DNA of 64,000 nucleotides from Pseudovibrio sp. Tun.PSC04-5.I4 (lineage in GTDB: Bacteria > Pseudomonadota > Alphaproteobacteria > Rhizobiales > Stappiaceae). The first letter of the stretch is position 1. Every line of letters starts with the position of its first letter. Location: contig NZ_FNLB01000001.1 of assembly GCF_900104145.1 (NCBI RefSeq), forward strand, positions 496,001 to 560,000. Reading direction: 5' to 3'. Below are positions 27,519 to 36,072 of the stretch, in pieces. Both the position numbers and the translations under genes were made by a program. Under the pieces are notes generated by a model. It was given only the letters and a program-made list of their open reading frames with translations. It had not been told where the DNA came from and ran no database searches.

Positions 27519-27918
27519 TGCTGCTGTGTTTCTTGTTTCACCCTGCAAAATTTACCGCGCCTCGCTCAATTAACTTGCTTACTTGCTCGTATCCAAACGT
27601 GTTGAAGCACACAATAGAATGACTAATTTCATAAATGCAAGAGAATTTCATATTTGAAATATTGAGGCGCGTGTATTGCGGAGAATATGTCCATTGATGC
27701 GTCGTGACTATCAAACTCAATCGCTGCAAATGCAGAAAACAGCAGTTTATGCGGTTACTTGCACGTTTGGAGAGGTGATTGACAGCATCTTGCGTATGTG
27801 CAAGTGTTTCTACGTATTGCTCCGTTTGTAGCGGTGAAAATCTCTAGATTTAGAGAGAATTGCTGAAAACAATGAGGCCAAAGCTTCCCAACCGGTGCAA
27901 TACAAATGGGAGGGATTT
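27519..27918. other. divergent control region between regulator and importer
   Basis: A 400-bp region with no gene. AATTTCATA is repeated at about 27625 and 27644, and a 16-bp palindrome is annotated separately. It must hold divergent promoters for the kynU operon and the branched-chain-type importer. Confidence 0.5.
27645..27660. promoter_or_regulatory. palindromic operator candidate ATTTCA-TATT-TGAAAT
   Basis: A perfect 16-bp interrupted palindrome, 127 bp upstream of the regulator start. It includes the ATTTGAAAT motif also found at 26864-26872. Confidence 0.5.
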
Positions 27919-29124
27919 ATGAATAAGACACTTTTGATGCTAACGACGGCAGCATGTATATCATTTGCTGGGGCAGCCGGCGCTGCGGACATTAAAGTTG
28001 GGGCACTGATGGGCGTGACAGGGCCTCTCGCCAACTTTATTCCACCGATTCTCAACGGGGCAAAACTCGCTGAAGCTGACGTGAACAATGGCGGTGGTTT
28101 GTTGGACGGACACACCATGAAGCTTGTTGTTGCGGACAGTCAGGGATCGGCACAGCCATCCGTTGATGCAGCCGGTAAACTGGTCAACATCGAGAACGTT
28201 GTTGCTATCATGGGGGCGTTGTCCTCAGGTGCGACCATTGCTGCGGCGAACGCAGTCGCGATACCGAATGGCGTGCTGCAGGTTTCACCAACAGCGACCG
28301 CGCCTAGCATGACCAATCTGGAAGACAATGATTACGTCTACCGCATTGTTCCAAGCGATAACTATCAGGGCAAAGTGCTTGCACAAGCTGTGATGGAAGA
28401 TGGTTTGAAAAAGGTTGCAATTACATACGTTAACAACGACTACGGCGTTGGTATTGCCAACACATTCAAGACTGAATATGAGAAATTGGGCGGGATCGTC
28501 ACCAAATTCTCCAAGCATGAAGACAAGAAAAACTCCTACCGCGGCGAGCTTGCAACGATGGCATCCAGCGGTGCAGAAGCACTCGTTGTTATCGCTTATG
28601 CTGCCGGTAGTGGCGCCAAGATCGTCAAGCAATCCTTGGAAAATGGCTTCTTCGATAAGTTCATTGGCACTGATGGATTGCGTGATGACATCCTGATTCA
28701 GCAGGTCGGCGCTGAAGCTCTTGCGAGTTCCTTCTTCACCTCACCAAGTTCTCCGGGATCAAATGCAGCTGCAGAAGCGTTCCATGCTCGGTTTGATAAG
28801 GAGTTTGGCGGCGGGTCTGACAAGCCATTCGTGGATCAGTCCTATGATGCTACCATGCTGATTGCATTGGCTATTCAGCAAGCAGGGTCAACAGATCGCG
28901 CAGCGGTTAAGGATGCACTTCGCTCAGTTGCAAATGCTCCGGGTGAAGTTGTTGGCCCAGGTGAATGGGCGAAAGCGCGTGAGCTGATCGCAGCGGGTAA
29001 AGACATCAACTATGAGGGTGTTTCTGGCACGCACGAGTTTGATAAAAATGGTGACGTAGCTGGTTACATTGGCAAGTATGTTGTCGAGGGTGACAGCTAC
29101 AAGCAAACCAAAATCTTCAAATAA
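27919..29124 (+). CDS. branched-chain-type ABC importer, periplasmic binding protein
   Basis: A 401-residue LivJ/LivK-like receptor with signal peptide MNKTLLMLTTAACISFAGAAGAA. It has the type I fold landmarks IKVGALMGVTGPLANFIPPI, VVAIMGALSSGATIAAANAV and ITYVNNDYGVGIANTFK. ATG 27919 follows GGGAGGG. In this family the ligand ranges from branched-chain amino acids to amides, urea and aromatic acids. Location between a kynureninase operon and pobA suggests an aromatic ligand such as kynurenine or a benzoate (inference only). Confidence 0.87.
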   Translation: MNKTLLMLTTAACISFAGAAGAADIKVGALMGVTGPLANFIPPILNGAKLAEADVNNGGGLLDGHTMKLVVADSQGSAQPSVDAAGKLVNIENVVAIMGALSSGATIAAANAVAIPNGVLQVSPTATAPSMTNLEDNDYVYRIVPSDNYQGKVLAQAVMEDGLKKVAITYVNNDYGVGIANTFKTEYEKLGGIVTKFSKHEDKKNSYRGELATMASSGAEALVVIAYAAGSGAKIVKQSLENGFFDKFIGTDGLRDDILIQQVGAEALASSFFTSPSSPGSNAAAEAFHARFDKEFGGGSDKPFVDQSYDATMLIALAIQQAGSTDRAAVKDALRSVANAPGEVVGPGEWAKARELIAAGKDINYEGVSGTHEFDKNGDVAGYIGKYVVEGDSYKQTKIFK

Positions 29125-29242
29125 TTCAGTTCTTTGCTGCAAGAAAACTGATGACAGTTGAATGAGTTGGCTGGGCTTTCAGGAGCCCGGTCATGCTCGG
29201 CTATGCCGTGATGGTACGGCCTATGAGATTTTGGGAATACGT

Positions 29243-30019
29243 ATGATCCAGCTTGAGAATGTTTCAAAGCGATTTGGTGGATTGACTGCGGTTCACAACT
29301 GCACATTTTCAATTCCAACCGGTCAAATTACCGGGCTTATCGGGCCCAATGGTGCGGGAAAGACCACTGTTTTCAATATGATAGCGGGCCTTTTGCAACC
29401 AACCAGCGGGCTGGTTCTGCTTGATGGTGAGGACATTACTGCGTTGCCTGCGCATAAACGGCAGGGGAAAGGGCTTTACCGGACTTTCCAATTGGCGCAC
29501 GAGTTCTCACGCATGACTGTGCTGGAGAACCTGATGGTGGCGGCGGATAGCTCCACCGGGGAAAACGTGCTGAACGCCATCTTTCGGCCCTCTCGTTTCA
29601 GGAAACAGGAGCAGGCCGCCTACGGTAAGGCCAAGGAAACATTACGGTTTTTGGAAATCGAGAAACTTCAGGATGAGCTGGCGGGCAACCTTTCCGGCGG
29701 GCAAAAGAAGCTGCTGGAGTTGGGCCGCACGCTGATGCAGACGCCTAAAGTCATCCTGTTGGACGAAATTGGCGCGGGCGTGAACCGCAGCCTGCTTGGC
29801 AAGATCGCCGACAAGATTCAGCAGTTGAATGATGATTTCGGCTACACCTTTTGCCTGATTGAGCATGATCTGGATTACGTTTCCCGGTTGTGTGACGAGG
29901 TTGTCGTTCTGGCGCAAGCTACTGTTTTAACAACAGGAACCGTTGACAAAATCAAACGTGACGAGCGTGTGATCGAGGCCTATTTCGGCGGCGGCAAGTA
30001 TGAGGGCGTCCATGCCTGA
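29243..30019 (+). CDS. branched-chain-type ABC importer ATPase (LivG-like)
   Basis: A 258-residue ATPase with Walker A GPNGAGKTT (about residue 36), a QLAHEFSRMTVLENLMVAA Q-loop region, signature NLSGGQKKLLELGRTL and Walker B VILLDEIGAG, where the usual Pro after Glu is Ile. The last residues are typical of LivG. ATG 29243 gives the conserved MIQLENVSKRF start; the frame is open further upstream but has no ribosome site there. It partners the LivF-like ATPase. Confidence 0.87.
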   Translation: MIQLENVSKRFGGLTAVHNCTFSIPTGQITGLIGPNGAGKTTVFNMIAGLLQPTSGLVLLDGEDITALPAHKRQGKGLYRTFQLAHEFSRMTVLENLMVAADSSTGENVLNAIFRPSRFRKQEQAAYGKAKETLRFLEIEKLQDELAGNLSGGQKKLLELGRTLMQTPKVILLDEIGAGVNRSLLGKIADKIQQLNDDFGYTFCLIEHDLDYVSRLCDEVVVLAQATVLTTGTVDKIKRDERVIEAYFGGGKYEGVHA

Positions 30020-30737
30020 ACCAATTTTGAACATCCAGAACCTGACCGCAGGCTATGGCGCAACACCCATCATTAGCGACGTTAATTTATGCGTTGAATT
30101 GAAAGGTATTGTCGTAATCGTGGGACCAAACGGGGCTGGCAAGTCCACCTTGCTGAAATCCGTCTTCGCGCTCAATAAATATTTTTCCGGCGCCATAGAA
30201 TTTATGGGTAGCTCGATTGTCGGGGTCAAAACCGCTGAGCTCGTACCGATGGGTATTTCGGCTGTTCCGCAAACCAGCAATGTGTTTGCCAATTTGACCG
30301 TGCGTGAAAACTTGCAGGTGGGAACGTATGCAGCTCCCCCCAAAAATCCCGCTGCGACATTGGACATGATCCTGACGCTGTTTCCTGACCTGCGTGAAAA
30401 GCTCAACCAACCAGCGGGCCAGCTCTCGGGTGGTCAACGGCAGATGGTGGCCATCGGACGGGCGATGATGAGCGATCCTAAGCTGTTGTTGCTGGACGAG
30501 CCAACCGCCGGTTTGTCGCCTGCTTATCTGGAGCGGATCTTTGATTTGATCCTGCAAATTCGGGATGCGGGCATCTCTGTGTTGCTGGTGGAACAGAACG
30601 CAAAACAAGCGTTGCGCATTGCAGACATGGGATACGTGCTGGTCAACGGCAAAAACGGATATACGGATACGGGCAAAAACCTTCTGGCGAATGATGAAGT
30701 GCGACACGCATTTCTTGGGGGAGGGTTGCCAGCATGA
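30012..30737 (+). CDS. branched-chain-type ABC importer ATPase (LivF-like)
   Basis: A 241-residue ATPase with Walker A GPNGAGKST (about residue 38), signature LSGGQRQMVAIGRAMM and Walker B LLLLDEPTAGLSP. ATG 30012 overlaps the livG-like stop and has GAGGG in range; an ATG at 30000 is possible and would add four residues. It shows the extended overlap typical of liv operons. Confidence 0.87.
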   Translation: MPEPILNIQNLTAGYGATPIISDVNLCVELKGIVVIVGPNGAGKSTLLKSVFALNKYFSGAIEFMGSSIVGVKTAELVPMGISAVPQTSNVFANLTVRENLQVGTYAAPPKNPAATLDMILTLFPDLREKLNQPAGQLSGGQRQMVAIGRAMMSDPKLLLLDEPTAGLSPAYLERIFDLILQIRDAGISVLLVEQNAKQALRIADMGYVLVNGKNGYTDTGKNLLANDEVRHAFLGGGLPA

Positions 30738-31621
30738 TTGATTTCATCAACTACTATCTCATACCGGGCATAACCCTCGGCAGTATCTATGCGTTGGGCG
30801 CGGTCGGGATCTCGATGATCTTCGGCATCCTACGGTTTGCGCACTTTGCACATGGTGATTTGATGACCACCGGCGCTTACATCGCGCTGACGGCAGTCTG
30901 GACGCTCGGTATTCCGGCACTGGCCGCTATTCCAATTGCAGTCGTTGGCACGGCTCTGGTGGCGCTGCTTCTGGATAAGGCGTTTTACAAACCCCTGCGA
31001 GATCTACCCACCATTTACACAGTGATCGCGTCCTTTGGTGTGGCTTTGATTTTGCGTTCAACCATTCAGCTGGTGTGGGGCACAGATTCTCAGGTCTATG
31101 TCACAGGGTTTCAAAAACCTCTGATCTGGTTTGACACATTCCGCATCGCTCTGCGGCATATGCAAATCATCGCGTTTACGGTGGTTATAGCCATCGTGCT
31201 GCACTTCTTCCTTACTTACTCCAAAACCGGCAAGTCCATGCGGGCGGTGTCCGATGATCCAGAATTGGCGCGAATTGCCGGGCTGGATACCGAGAAGATC
31301 GTTCGCTGGACATGGATTATCGGCGGTGGCCTTGCAGCCATCGGCGGCGTGTTTGTGGGTTTGGATACGGACATCCACACCAACTTAGGCTGGAACCTGT
31401 TGCTGCCTATGTTTGCGGCCGCTTTGCTTGGCGGAATCGGGCGACCATTGGGGGCTATGTTGGGCGGGCTGATCATCGGCATTGCGGAGGAGATCTGCAC
31501 GTTCCCAATTATGGATATAGAGATCATTTCGCCGAGTTATAAAAGTGCGATTGCCTTTGTTCTCATGATCGCGCTGCTGCTCTTCCGCCCACAAGGCTTG
31601 CTGAAAGGGAGGGTGCTCTGA
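30734..31621 (+). CDS. branched-chain-type ABC importer permease (LivH-like)
   Basis: A 295-residue membrane permease with about eight helices. The GITLGSIYALGAVGISMIFG start and FAHFAHGDLMTTGAYIAL segment are hallmarks of LivH. The cytoplasmic SDDPELARIAGLDTEKI loop docks the ATPases. It overlaps the livF-like gene by 4 bp (ATGA) and ends on the TGATG shared with the next gene. Confidence 0.88.
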   Translation: MIDFINYYLIPGITLGSIYALGAVGISMIFGILRFAHFAHGDLMTTGAYIALTAVWTLGIPALAAIPIAVVGTALVALLLDKAFYKPLRDLPTIYTVIASFGVALILRSTIQLVWGTDSQVYVTGFQKPLIWFDTFRIALRHMQIIAFTVVIAIVLHFFLTYSKTGKSMRAVSDDPELARIAGLDTEKIVRWTWIIGGGLAAIGGVFVGLDTDIHTNLGWNLLLPMFAAALLGGIGRPLGAMLGGLIIGIAEEICTFPIMDIEIISPSYKSAIAFVLMIALLLFRPQGLLKGRVL

Positions 31622-32565
31622 TGGAACTCGCAGGACTGTTTTTCTACTTCGTTTCCTTCCTCACCATGGCTGGTATTTATGCAGTCATCTGTCTGGCGCT
31701 CAACATCCAATGGGGCTTTGGCGGTCTGTTTAATGCTGGCATTGCAGGCTTTTATGCCATTGGCGCGTATTCTGCGGCGATTGTCACCTCAACAGCCACA
31801 TCAAATCATGTTGGTGGGTTTCAACAGCCGATCTTTGTGGGCATGGCAGTTGCGGCTGTCATTGCTGGTCTTGTTGGCTGGGGCATTGCGCGGCTTTGTG
31901 TTTCCCTCAAAAGCGATTATCTCGCCATGGCAACCATTGGCATTGCGGAGATTATCCGGCTGGTGATTGTCAATGAGGAGTGGCTGACAAACGGGAGCTT
32001 GGGCGTTTCCAACATTCCACGCCCGTTTGAAGGCATGTTCAAAGGGCAAACAGCGGCAATTGTCTTCGTTTTGTTCGTCTGGATGATTGTGTTGCTGACC
32101 TATTTTGTGTCCCACCGGCTGCACCAAAGCCCATGGGGCAGGGTGCTGCGGGCGATCCGCGACAATGAGGATGCAGCTGCATCCATTGGCAAGGATGTGC
32201 AGTCCTTCCGCACACAAACGTTTGTTATTGGCGCGATCTTTATGGCACTGGCTGGGGCGTTGAGTGCGCACTACTTCAAGTACTTCAGCCCGGATGCAAC
32301 AGAGCCGATCCTGATCACGTTTCTTGCATGGGTTATGTTGATTGCCGGGGGAAGTGGCAACAACAAAGGCGCCATTGCAGGGGCGCTGATCGTTTGGGCG
32401 ATCTGGTCAATGACGGAAATCCTCACCGGCTTCCTCCCCTCAGAGTGGGCGACCCGGTCCTCCTACATGCGTATGTTGATGATTGGCTTGTTTTTACAAT
32501 TCGTCCTGCAACGCTATCGCTCTGGACTGATACCGGAAAAAGCACCTAAGTTGGATTTGGGGTAA
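31621..32565 (+). CDS. branched-chain-type ABC importer permease (LivM-like)
   Basis: A 314-residue permease with LALNIQWGFGGLFNAGIAGFY near the N-terminus and RAIRDNEDAAASIGKDVQSF as the ATPase-contacting loop. It shares TGATG with the livH-like gene. It completes a five-gene importer (receptor, two ATPases, two permeases) and is followed by a strong hairpin before the convergent pobA. Confidence 0.88.
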   Translation: MELAGLFFYFVSFLTMAGIYAVICLALNIQWGFGGLFNAGIAGFYAIGAYSAAIVTSTATSNHVGGFQQPIFVGMAVAAVIAGLVGWGIARLCVSLKSDYLAMATIGIAEIIRLVIVNEEWLTNGSLGVSNIPRPFEGMFKGQTAAIVFVLFVWMIVLLTYFVSHRLHQSPWGRVLRAIRDNEDAAASIGKDVQSFRTQTFVIGAIFMALAGALSAHYFKYFSPDATEPILITFLAWVMLIAGGSGNNKGAIAGALIVWAIWSMTEILTGFLPSEWATRSSYMRMLMIGLFLQFVLQRYRSGLIPEKAPKLDLG

Positions 32566-32570
32566 TTTGA

Positions 32571-32608
32571 TCACATGGAGGGGCGATAGGGATCGCCCCT
32601 CCATGTGA
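32571..32608. terminator. 17-bp perfect hairpin between convergent genes
   Basis: TCACATGGAGGGGCGAT pairs with its exact complement across a 4-nt AGGG loop. No T-run follows on either strand, so it may act as an mRNA 3' stabiliser or a bidirectional, non-classical terminator for the importer operon and pobA. Confidence 0.7.
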
Positions 32609-32614
32609 TGTAAC

Positions 32615-33832
32615 CTATGCCGCCGTCAACGTAAGCGCGTCCAGCTCTTCGAACGGCAGGCCAACATATTCCTCTGCAAGGGCGCGTTGATGGGCTTCGT
32701 TTTGCAACAGCAGCTCGTAGCTGTTGTGTTGGATTTTGGAATCGAAGCCGTTCATATCGGGGAAGACGTGCATCATCTGCGTCATTCTCCAGGAGAAGTT
32801 CTCGGAACTCCAGACACGGCGTAGCGCAAGCTCAGAATAACGTTGAAGATGCGTTGGCCTATCGCTTTTGATCTGCTCCACCAATCCTCGGGAGAGGTAA
32901 TGAACGTCTGATGCTGCCAGATTAAGCCCCTTGGCGCCTGTTGGCGGAACGATGTGGGCCGCATCACCAGCAAGGAACAGGCGACCATATTGCATAGGCT
33001 CCGCCACAAAACTGCGCAGCGGGGCAATAGATTTTTCAATGGAAGGCCCGGTTTCAATCTCAGCTGCAACATCGGCAGGGAACCGCGCCAGCAACTCCTC
33101 CCAGAACCGGTCATCAGACCAATCCAGAACACTGTCAGAAAGCGGGCACTGAATGTAATAGCGGCTCAGCAGCCTGTTGCGCTGAGAGGCCAAGGCAAAC
33201 CCACGTTCGTGATAGGCATAAACAAGGTCCGGCAACGGTGGGACTTCCGCCATAATGCCCAGCCAACCGAACGGATAAGCGCGCTCGTAGCAGCGTAGAA
33301 TATCGGCAGGGATGGTTTTGCGGCTCACACCGTGGAACCCGTCACACCCGGCGATGTAATCACACTCCAGACGGTAACTCTGTCCATCCTTGGTGTAGGT
33401 GACATGTGGTTTGTCTGAGGTCACCTCATGCAGGGCAACATCGGCCACTTCATTGAGGATATTGCCGCCAGCACGTTCGCGGGCGTCATAAAGGTCCTCG
33501 GTAATTTCGGTCTGGCCGTACACCATCATCCTTTTGCCAGTCCATTTGTGCGTATCAATGAAATGGCTATCCAGCCCTTGGCGGGTGATCCATGACCCGT
33601 CTTTACTCTTGCCGTTTTCATCCATACGCTCAGCAAGACCGTAATCCCGCAGAAGTTGCACAGTGCCTGCTTCTAACAGACCCGCGCGAATGCGAGACAG
33701 GACATAGGCTTTGGATTGCCGTTCTAAAACAACGCTATCAATGCCGTTTTCGCTGAGGATGTGAGAAAGTAACAGACCTGAAGGACCGCCGCCGATAATC
33801 GCAACCTGAGTACGATCACTTTGCTGGGTCAT
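32615..33832 (-). CDS. pobA: 4-hydroxybenzoate 3-monooxygenase
   Basis: A 405-residue FAD-dependent aromatic hydroxylase that converts 4-hydroxybenzoate to protocatechuate using NADPH and O2. The FAD-binding GGGPSG is at residues 14-19, the DG motif in GCDGFHGVSR, and the GD motif in LFLAGDAAHIVPPTGAKG. The substrate residues of Pseudomonas PHBH are all retained: Tyr (VYAYHERG), Ser and Arg (FALASQRN), Tyr (SRYYIQC), Pro (HIVPP) and Tyr near the C-terminus (EEYVGLP). That makes the substrate call strong. No AraC-type PobR and no protocatechuate cleavage genes are adjacent. It converges with an ABC importer that could supply the aromatic acid. Confidence 0.92.
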   Translation of the reverse strand: MTQQSDRTQVAIIGGGPSGLLLSHILSENGIDSVVLERQSKAYVLSRIRAGLLEAGTVQLLRDYGLAERMDENGKSKDGSWITRQGLDSHFIDTHKWTGKRMMVYGQTEITEDLYDARERAGGNILNEVADVALHEVTSDKPHVTYTKDGQSYRLECDYIAGCDGFHGVSRKTIPADILRCYERAYPFGWLGIMAEVPPLPDLVYAYHERGFALASQRNRLLSRYYIQCPLSDSVLDWSDDRFWEELLARFPADVAAEIETGPSIEKSIAPLRSFVAEPMQYGRLFLAGDAAHIVPPTGAKGLNLAASDVHYLSRGLVEQIKSDRPTHLQRYSELALRRVWSSENFSWRMTQMMHVFPDMNGFDSKIQHNSYELLLQNEAHQRALAEEYVGLPFEELDALTLTAA

Positions 33833-34078
33833 AGAATATTCCTTACTATCAAAGACATCTGACAGGTCGCGGCAAGTGGGGTCGGCGCAAACTCAGAGGT
33901 AAAATGAACTATAAATACACATGTAGAATTTACGTCAGTGTTGCCGTTTATGATTGATATGTAAAATTGATTTATAGGCAAAACACATAGCAAAATTGCT
34001 ATCATACGGGTGTATGAGTGCATAATTGCCCGGTTGCAAACTTGATTTCGGGGCTTGTTTTCCCGGACGTCTTTTTAT

Positions 34079-34291
34079 CTAAGCTGCAGTCAAATCTGGG
34101 TGTTCTTCGATATACTCAGCAGCATCGGCAATCACATCATTACCCACGCCAAAGGCGCGCTTAACCAGACGCACTCCGCCCTGAACGCCGACATGTAACC
34201 TCATCTGATTGCCCTGGCCCTTATGATGGACGTGCATCACTTCAATGCACTTGAGTGTGGCGTAGGTCGTTTGTTTTACTCGTGGGTCTTG
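34079..34291 (-). pseudogene. C-terminal remnant of an IS6-family transposase
   Basis: A frame of about 70 codons ending with TAG at 34079 reads QDPRVKQTTYATLKCIEVMH and later RLVKRAFGVGNDVIADAAEY. This matches the tail of IS6-family transposases (TAYATIKGFEVMRALRKGQ and VERAFGLG-like sequence). An in-frame TGA lies just upstream and the DDE core is missing. It is dead, and marks an old insertion beside the truncated oxidoreductase gene. Confidence 0.6.
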
Positions 34292-34578
34292 TCAATTAGG
34301 TTCCATAAGGTCGATTATACGCATCACAAATTCGCTATACTTAGGTTTTATCGCAAAGCTCGTTGCTTTGTTCAGTTTCAAATGCACCCAGAACCCAAAA
34401 AGAAGTGATCCTGCAGCAGCCGGCATTGATGTTGTTACGCTCAATTGGTGGGTCTGCATTCTCATCGCGAATGGGTTTAGAGGCTGCTCACTCGATAGGC
34501 ACCTGAGCGAGCAGAGAGTTCCAATCAAACAACAGTTTATGGCGCTCGCAGGATGAATCTATTTGGTCAACAACTGTA

Positions 34579-35007
34579 ATGCACACCATGGAAGCAGAGG
34601 ATTTTGCGACCGCAGGCATCAAGTTCGCTTCAGGTGCTGCCGGATCCATCATGGCGACGACAGCAACAATTGCCGGTGGATCAGAGAGCATCACCTTGGA
34701 TGGAACGCGTGCTTCCGCTACACTTGAAGATGGGCAGCTGACACTCACCTACCAAAACGGATCTACTGAAACGTTTGGAGAGCTGGCAAGCGCGGGCGGC
34801 GGCGCTGACCCAATGGCGTTTTCGTGTGAGGCCCACCGGGATCTCATCCGCGATTTCGCACTGAGTATTCTGGAAGCCCGTGCGCCTCGAATAACAGCGC
34901 GCGAAGGCTTGCGGGTTCATGCATTAATTGAAGCTATTGTGGCTTCGTCGCGCGAGGGAAGACGCCTTCCCGTTCAAAGCGCGGAACCAACCAAGGCCTT
35001 TTTATAA
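34579..35007 (+). pseudogene. C-terminal fragment of a Gfo/Idh/MocA oxidoreductase
   Basis: About 142 residues corresponding only to the C-terminal domain of NAD(P)-dependent sugar/inositol dehydrogenases: HTMEAEDFATAGIKFASGAA, ITLDGTRASATLEDG and the C-terminal RAPRITAREGLRVHALIEAI. The N-terminal Rossmann fold and catalytic Lys are missing, and no other part of the gene is present upstream. The 5' loss coincides with the IS6 remnant, so insertion and deletion probably removed it. The ATG at 34579 has no convincing ribosome site. It lies just before a GntR gene that may once have regulated it. Confidence 0.8.
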
Positions 35008-35025
35008 GGCACAGAGGCACTCAAA

Positions 35026-35718
35026 ATGCCAAGGCCTAGAAAAAACGCAGAGAACTTTGACTTTGTTGACTTCTTTAAAGCCGTCACATTTGACCGGACC
35101 AAACCACTTGGTCCGCAGGTCTATAGCGAAGTGCGCCTGCAGATTGTACTCTCCAACATTCCGCCCGAGACGCAAGTCAATGAACCGGTCCTTTCCCACG
35201 CGTTGAATGTCAGTCGTACCCCTATGCGATACGCTTATCAAAAGCTCATCAGCGAACAGCTTATTGTCAGCCGCCCCCGCAGCGGCTCCATGGTCGCAGG
35301 GCACAGTGAGAAACTCATTCGCGATGGCATCATTATTCGCAGGGCACTGGAGCGGGAGATTGTCCGCATTCTGTGCATTTCTCAGGTGGACCTCACCCCG
35401 CTCGATCCCATTTTGAAAGAGCAGCGGGATGCCGTGCAAGAGCAGGATCACGTTGCCTATTTTAAGGCCGATGAGCGGTTCCACAAGATGCTGGCCAAAC
35501 TGGCCGATCTCTCGGTTGCTTGGAAACTAGCACTGGCAGCAAAAGGCCACACGGACCGCGCCCGTCTATCGCTGATGTCAAAAGATAGCTCTCGCCTCAA
35601 CCGAGCGTTCACCGAACATATTGAGCTCATCGTGGCTTTGGAAACCGGTAACAACACGCAAGCGGAAACTCTCATATCCCGGCATGTGGACGCTATCTTG
35701 CAGTACTTCCCGGAATAA
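35026..35718 (+). CDS. GntR-family (FCD-type) transcriptional regulator
   Basis: A 230-residue regulator. The winged helix spans roughly residues 25-85, with LSHALNVSRTPMRYAYQKLI as the recognition region. The ligand-binding FCD domain follows, with ALEREIVRIL, ADERFHKMLAKLA and TEHIELIVALE supplying the usual acidic/His metal ligands. Recognition-helix Arg-Thr-Pro is as expected. ATG 35026 is 18 bp after the oxidoreductase remnant. With its neighbours decayed, the regulon is unclear. Confidence 0.85.
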   Translation: MPRPRKNAENFDFVDFFKAVTFDRTKPLGPQVYSEVRLQIVLSNIPPETQVNEPVLSHALNVSRTPMRYAYQKLISEQLIVSRPRSGSMVAGHSEKLIRDGIIIRRALEREIVRILCISQVDLTPLDPILKEQRDAVQEQDHVAYFKADERFHKMLAKLADLSVAWKLALAAKGHTDRARLSLMSKDSSRLNRAFTEHIELIVALETGNNTQAETLISRHVDAILQYFPE

Positions 35719-35720
35719 AA

Positions 35721-35757
35721 AAGCAGGAGGCCGGACGAGGGCTCTCCTGCTTATGTT
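35721..35757 (+). terminator. hairpin terminator of the GntR gene
   Basis: AAGCAGGAG/CTCCTGCTT stem with a 14-nt GC-rich loop, then TATGTTT, immediately after the GntR stop. A-rich sequence on the other side could also serve the opposite strand. Confidence 0.7.
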
Positions 35758-35805
35758 TAGGCATCATCTTTGGGAGGTTTTGCCTAAATTTATTTGTGGC
35801 CTCGC

Positions 35806-35958
35806 TCACGCTTTACTGCGCTTGCGCTGACGGAATTGATCCGCAACCACTCCTGTTATTATGATAACACCCTTCATAATGTCTTGGATGTAAGCACCAA
35901 TACCAAGAAACGTAAAACCACTCCTCATTGTACCCAGAAGAATGGTGCCAATGAGGGT
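35806..35958 (-). pseudogene. C-terminal remnant of an RbsC-type sugar permease
   Basis: Fifty codons ending with TGA at 35806 read TLIGTILLGTMRSGFTFLGI then YIQDIMKGVIIITGVVADQF and a basic tail. This is the last helix and tail of ribose/xylose-type ABC permeases (compare the IKGLIIILAVLLD pattern). An in-frame TGA lies just upstream, and no binding-protein or ATPase gene remains. It indicates a lost sugar ABC operon. Confidence 0.7.
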
Positions 35959-36072
35959 TCAACTGCTGCTCGTATAATAAGTGTCTCCGCCGATGTGAAT
36001 TTCCGGGTCGAAATCGGCTTAGCTCGGCTCTCCGAATTTTCTGGGTCAACTTTATTTCTGATAGTTTTATTT

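Noticed and set aside
32571..32608. Single CRISPR-like or attachment-site element
   Set aside because: Only one inverted repeat is present, with no spacers, cas genes, integrase or tRNA nearby.
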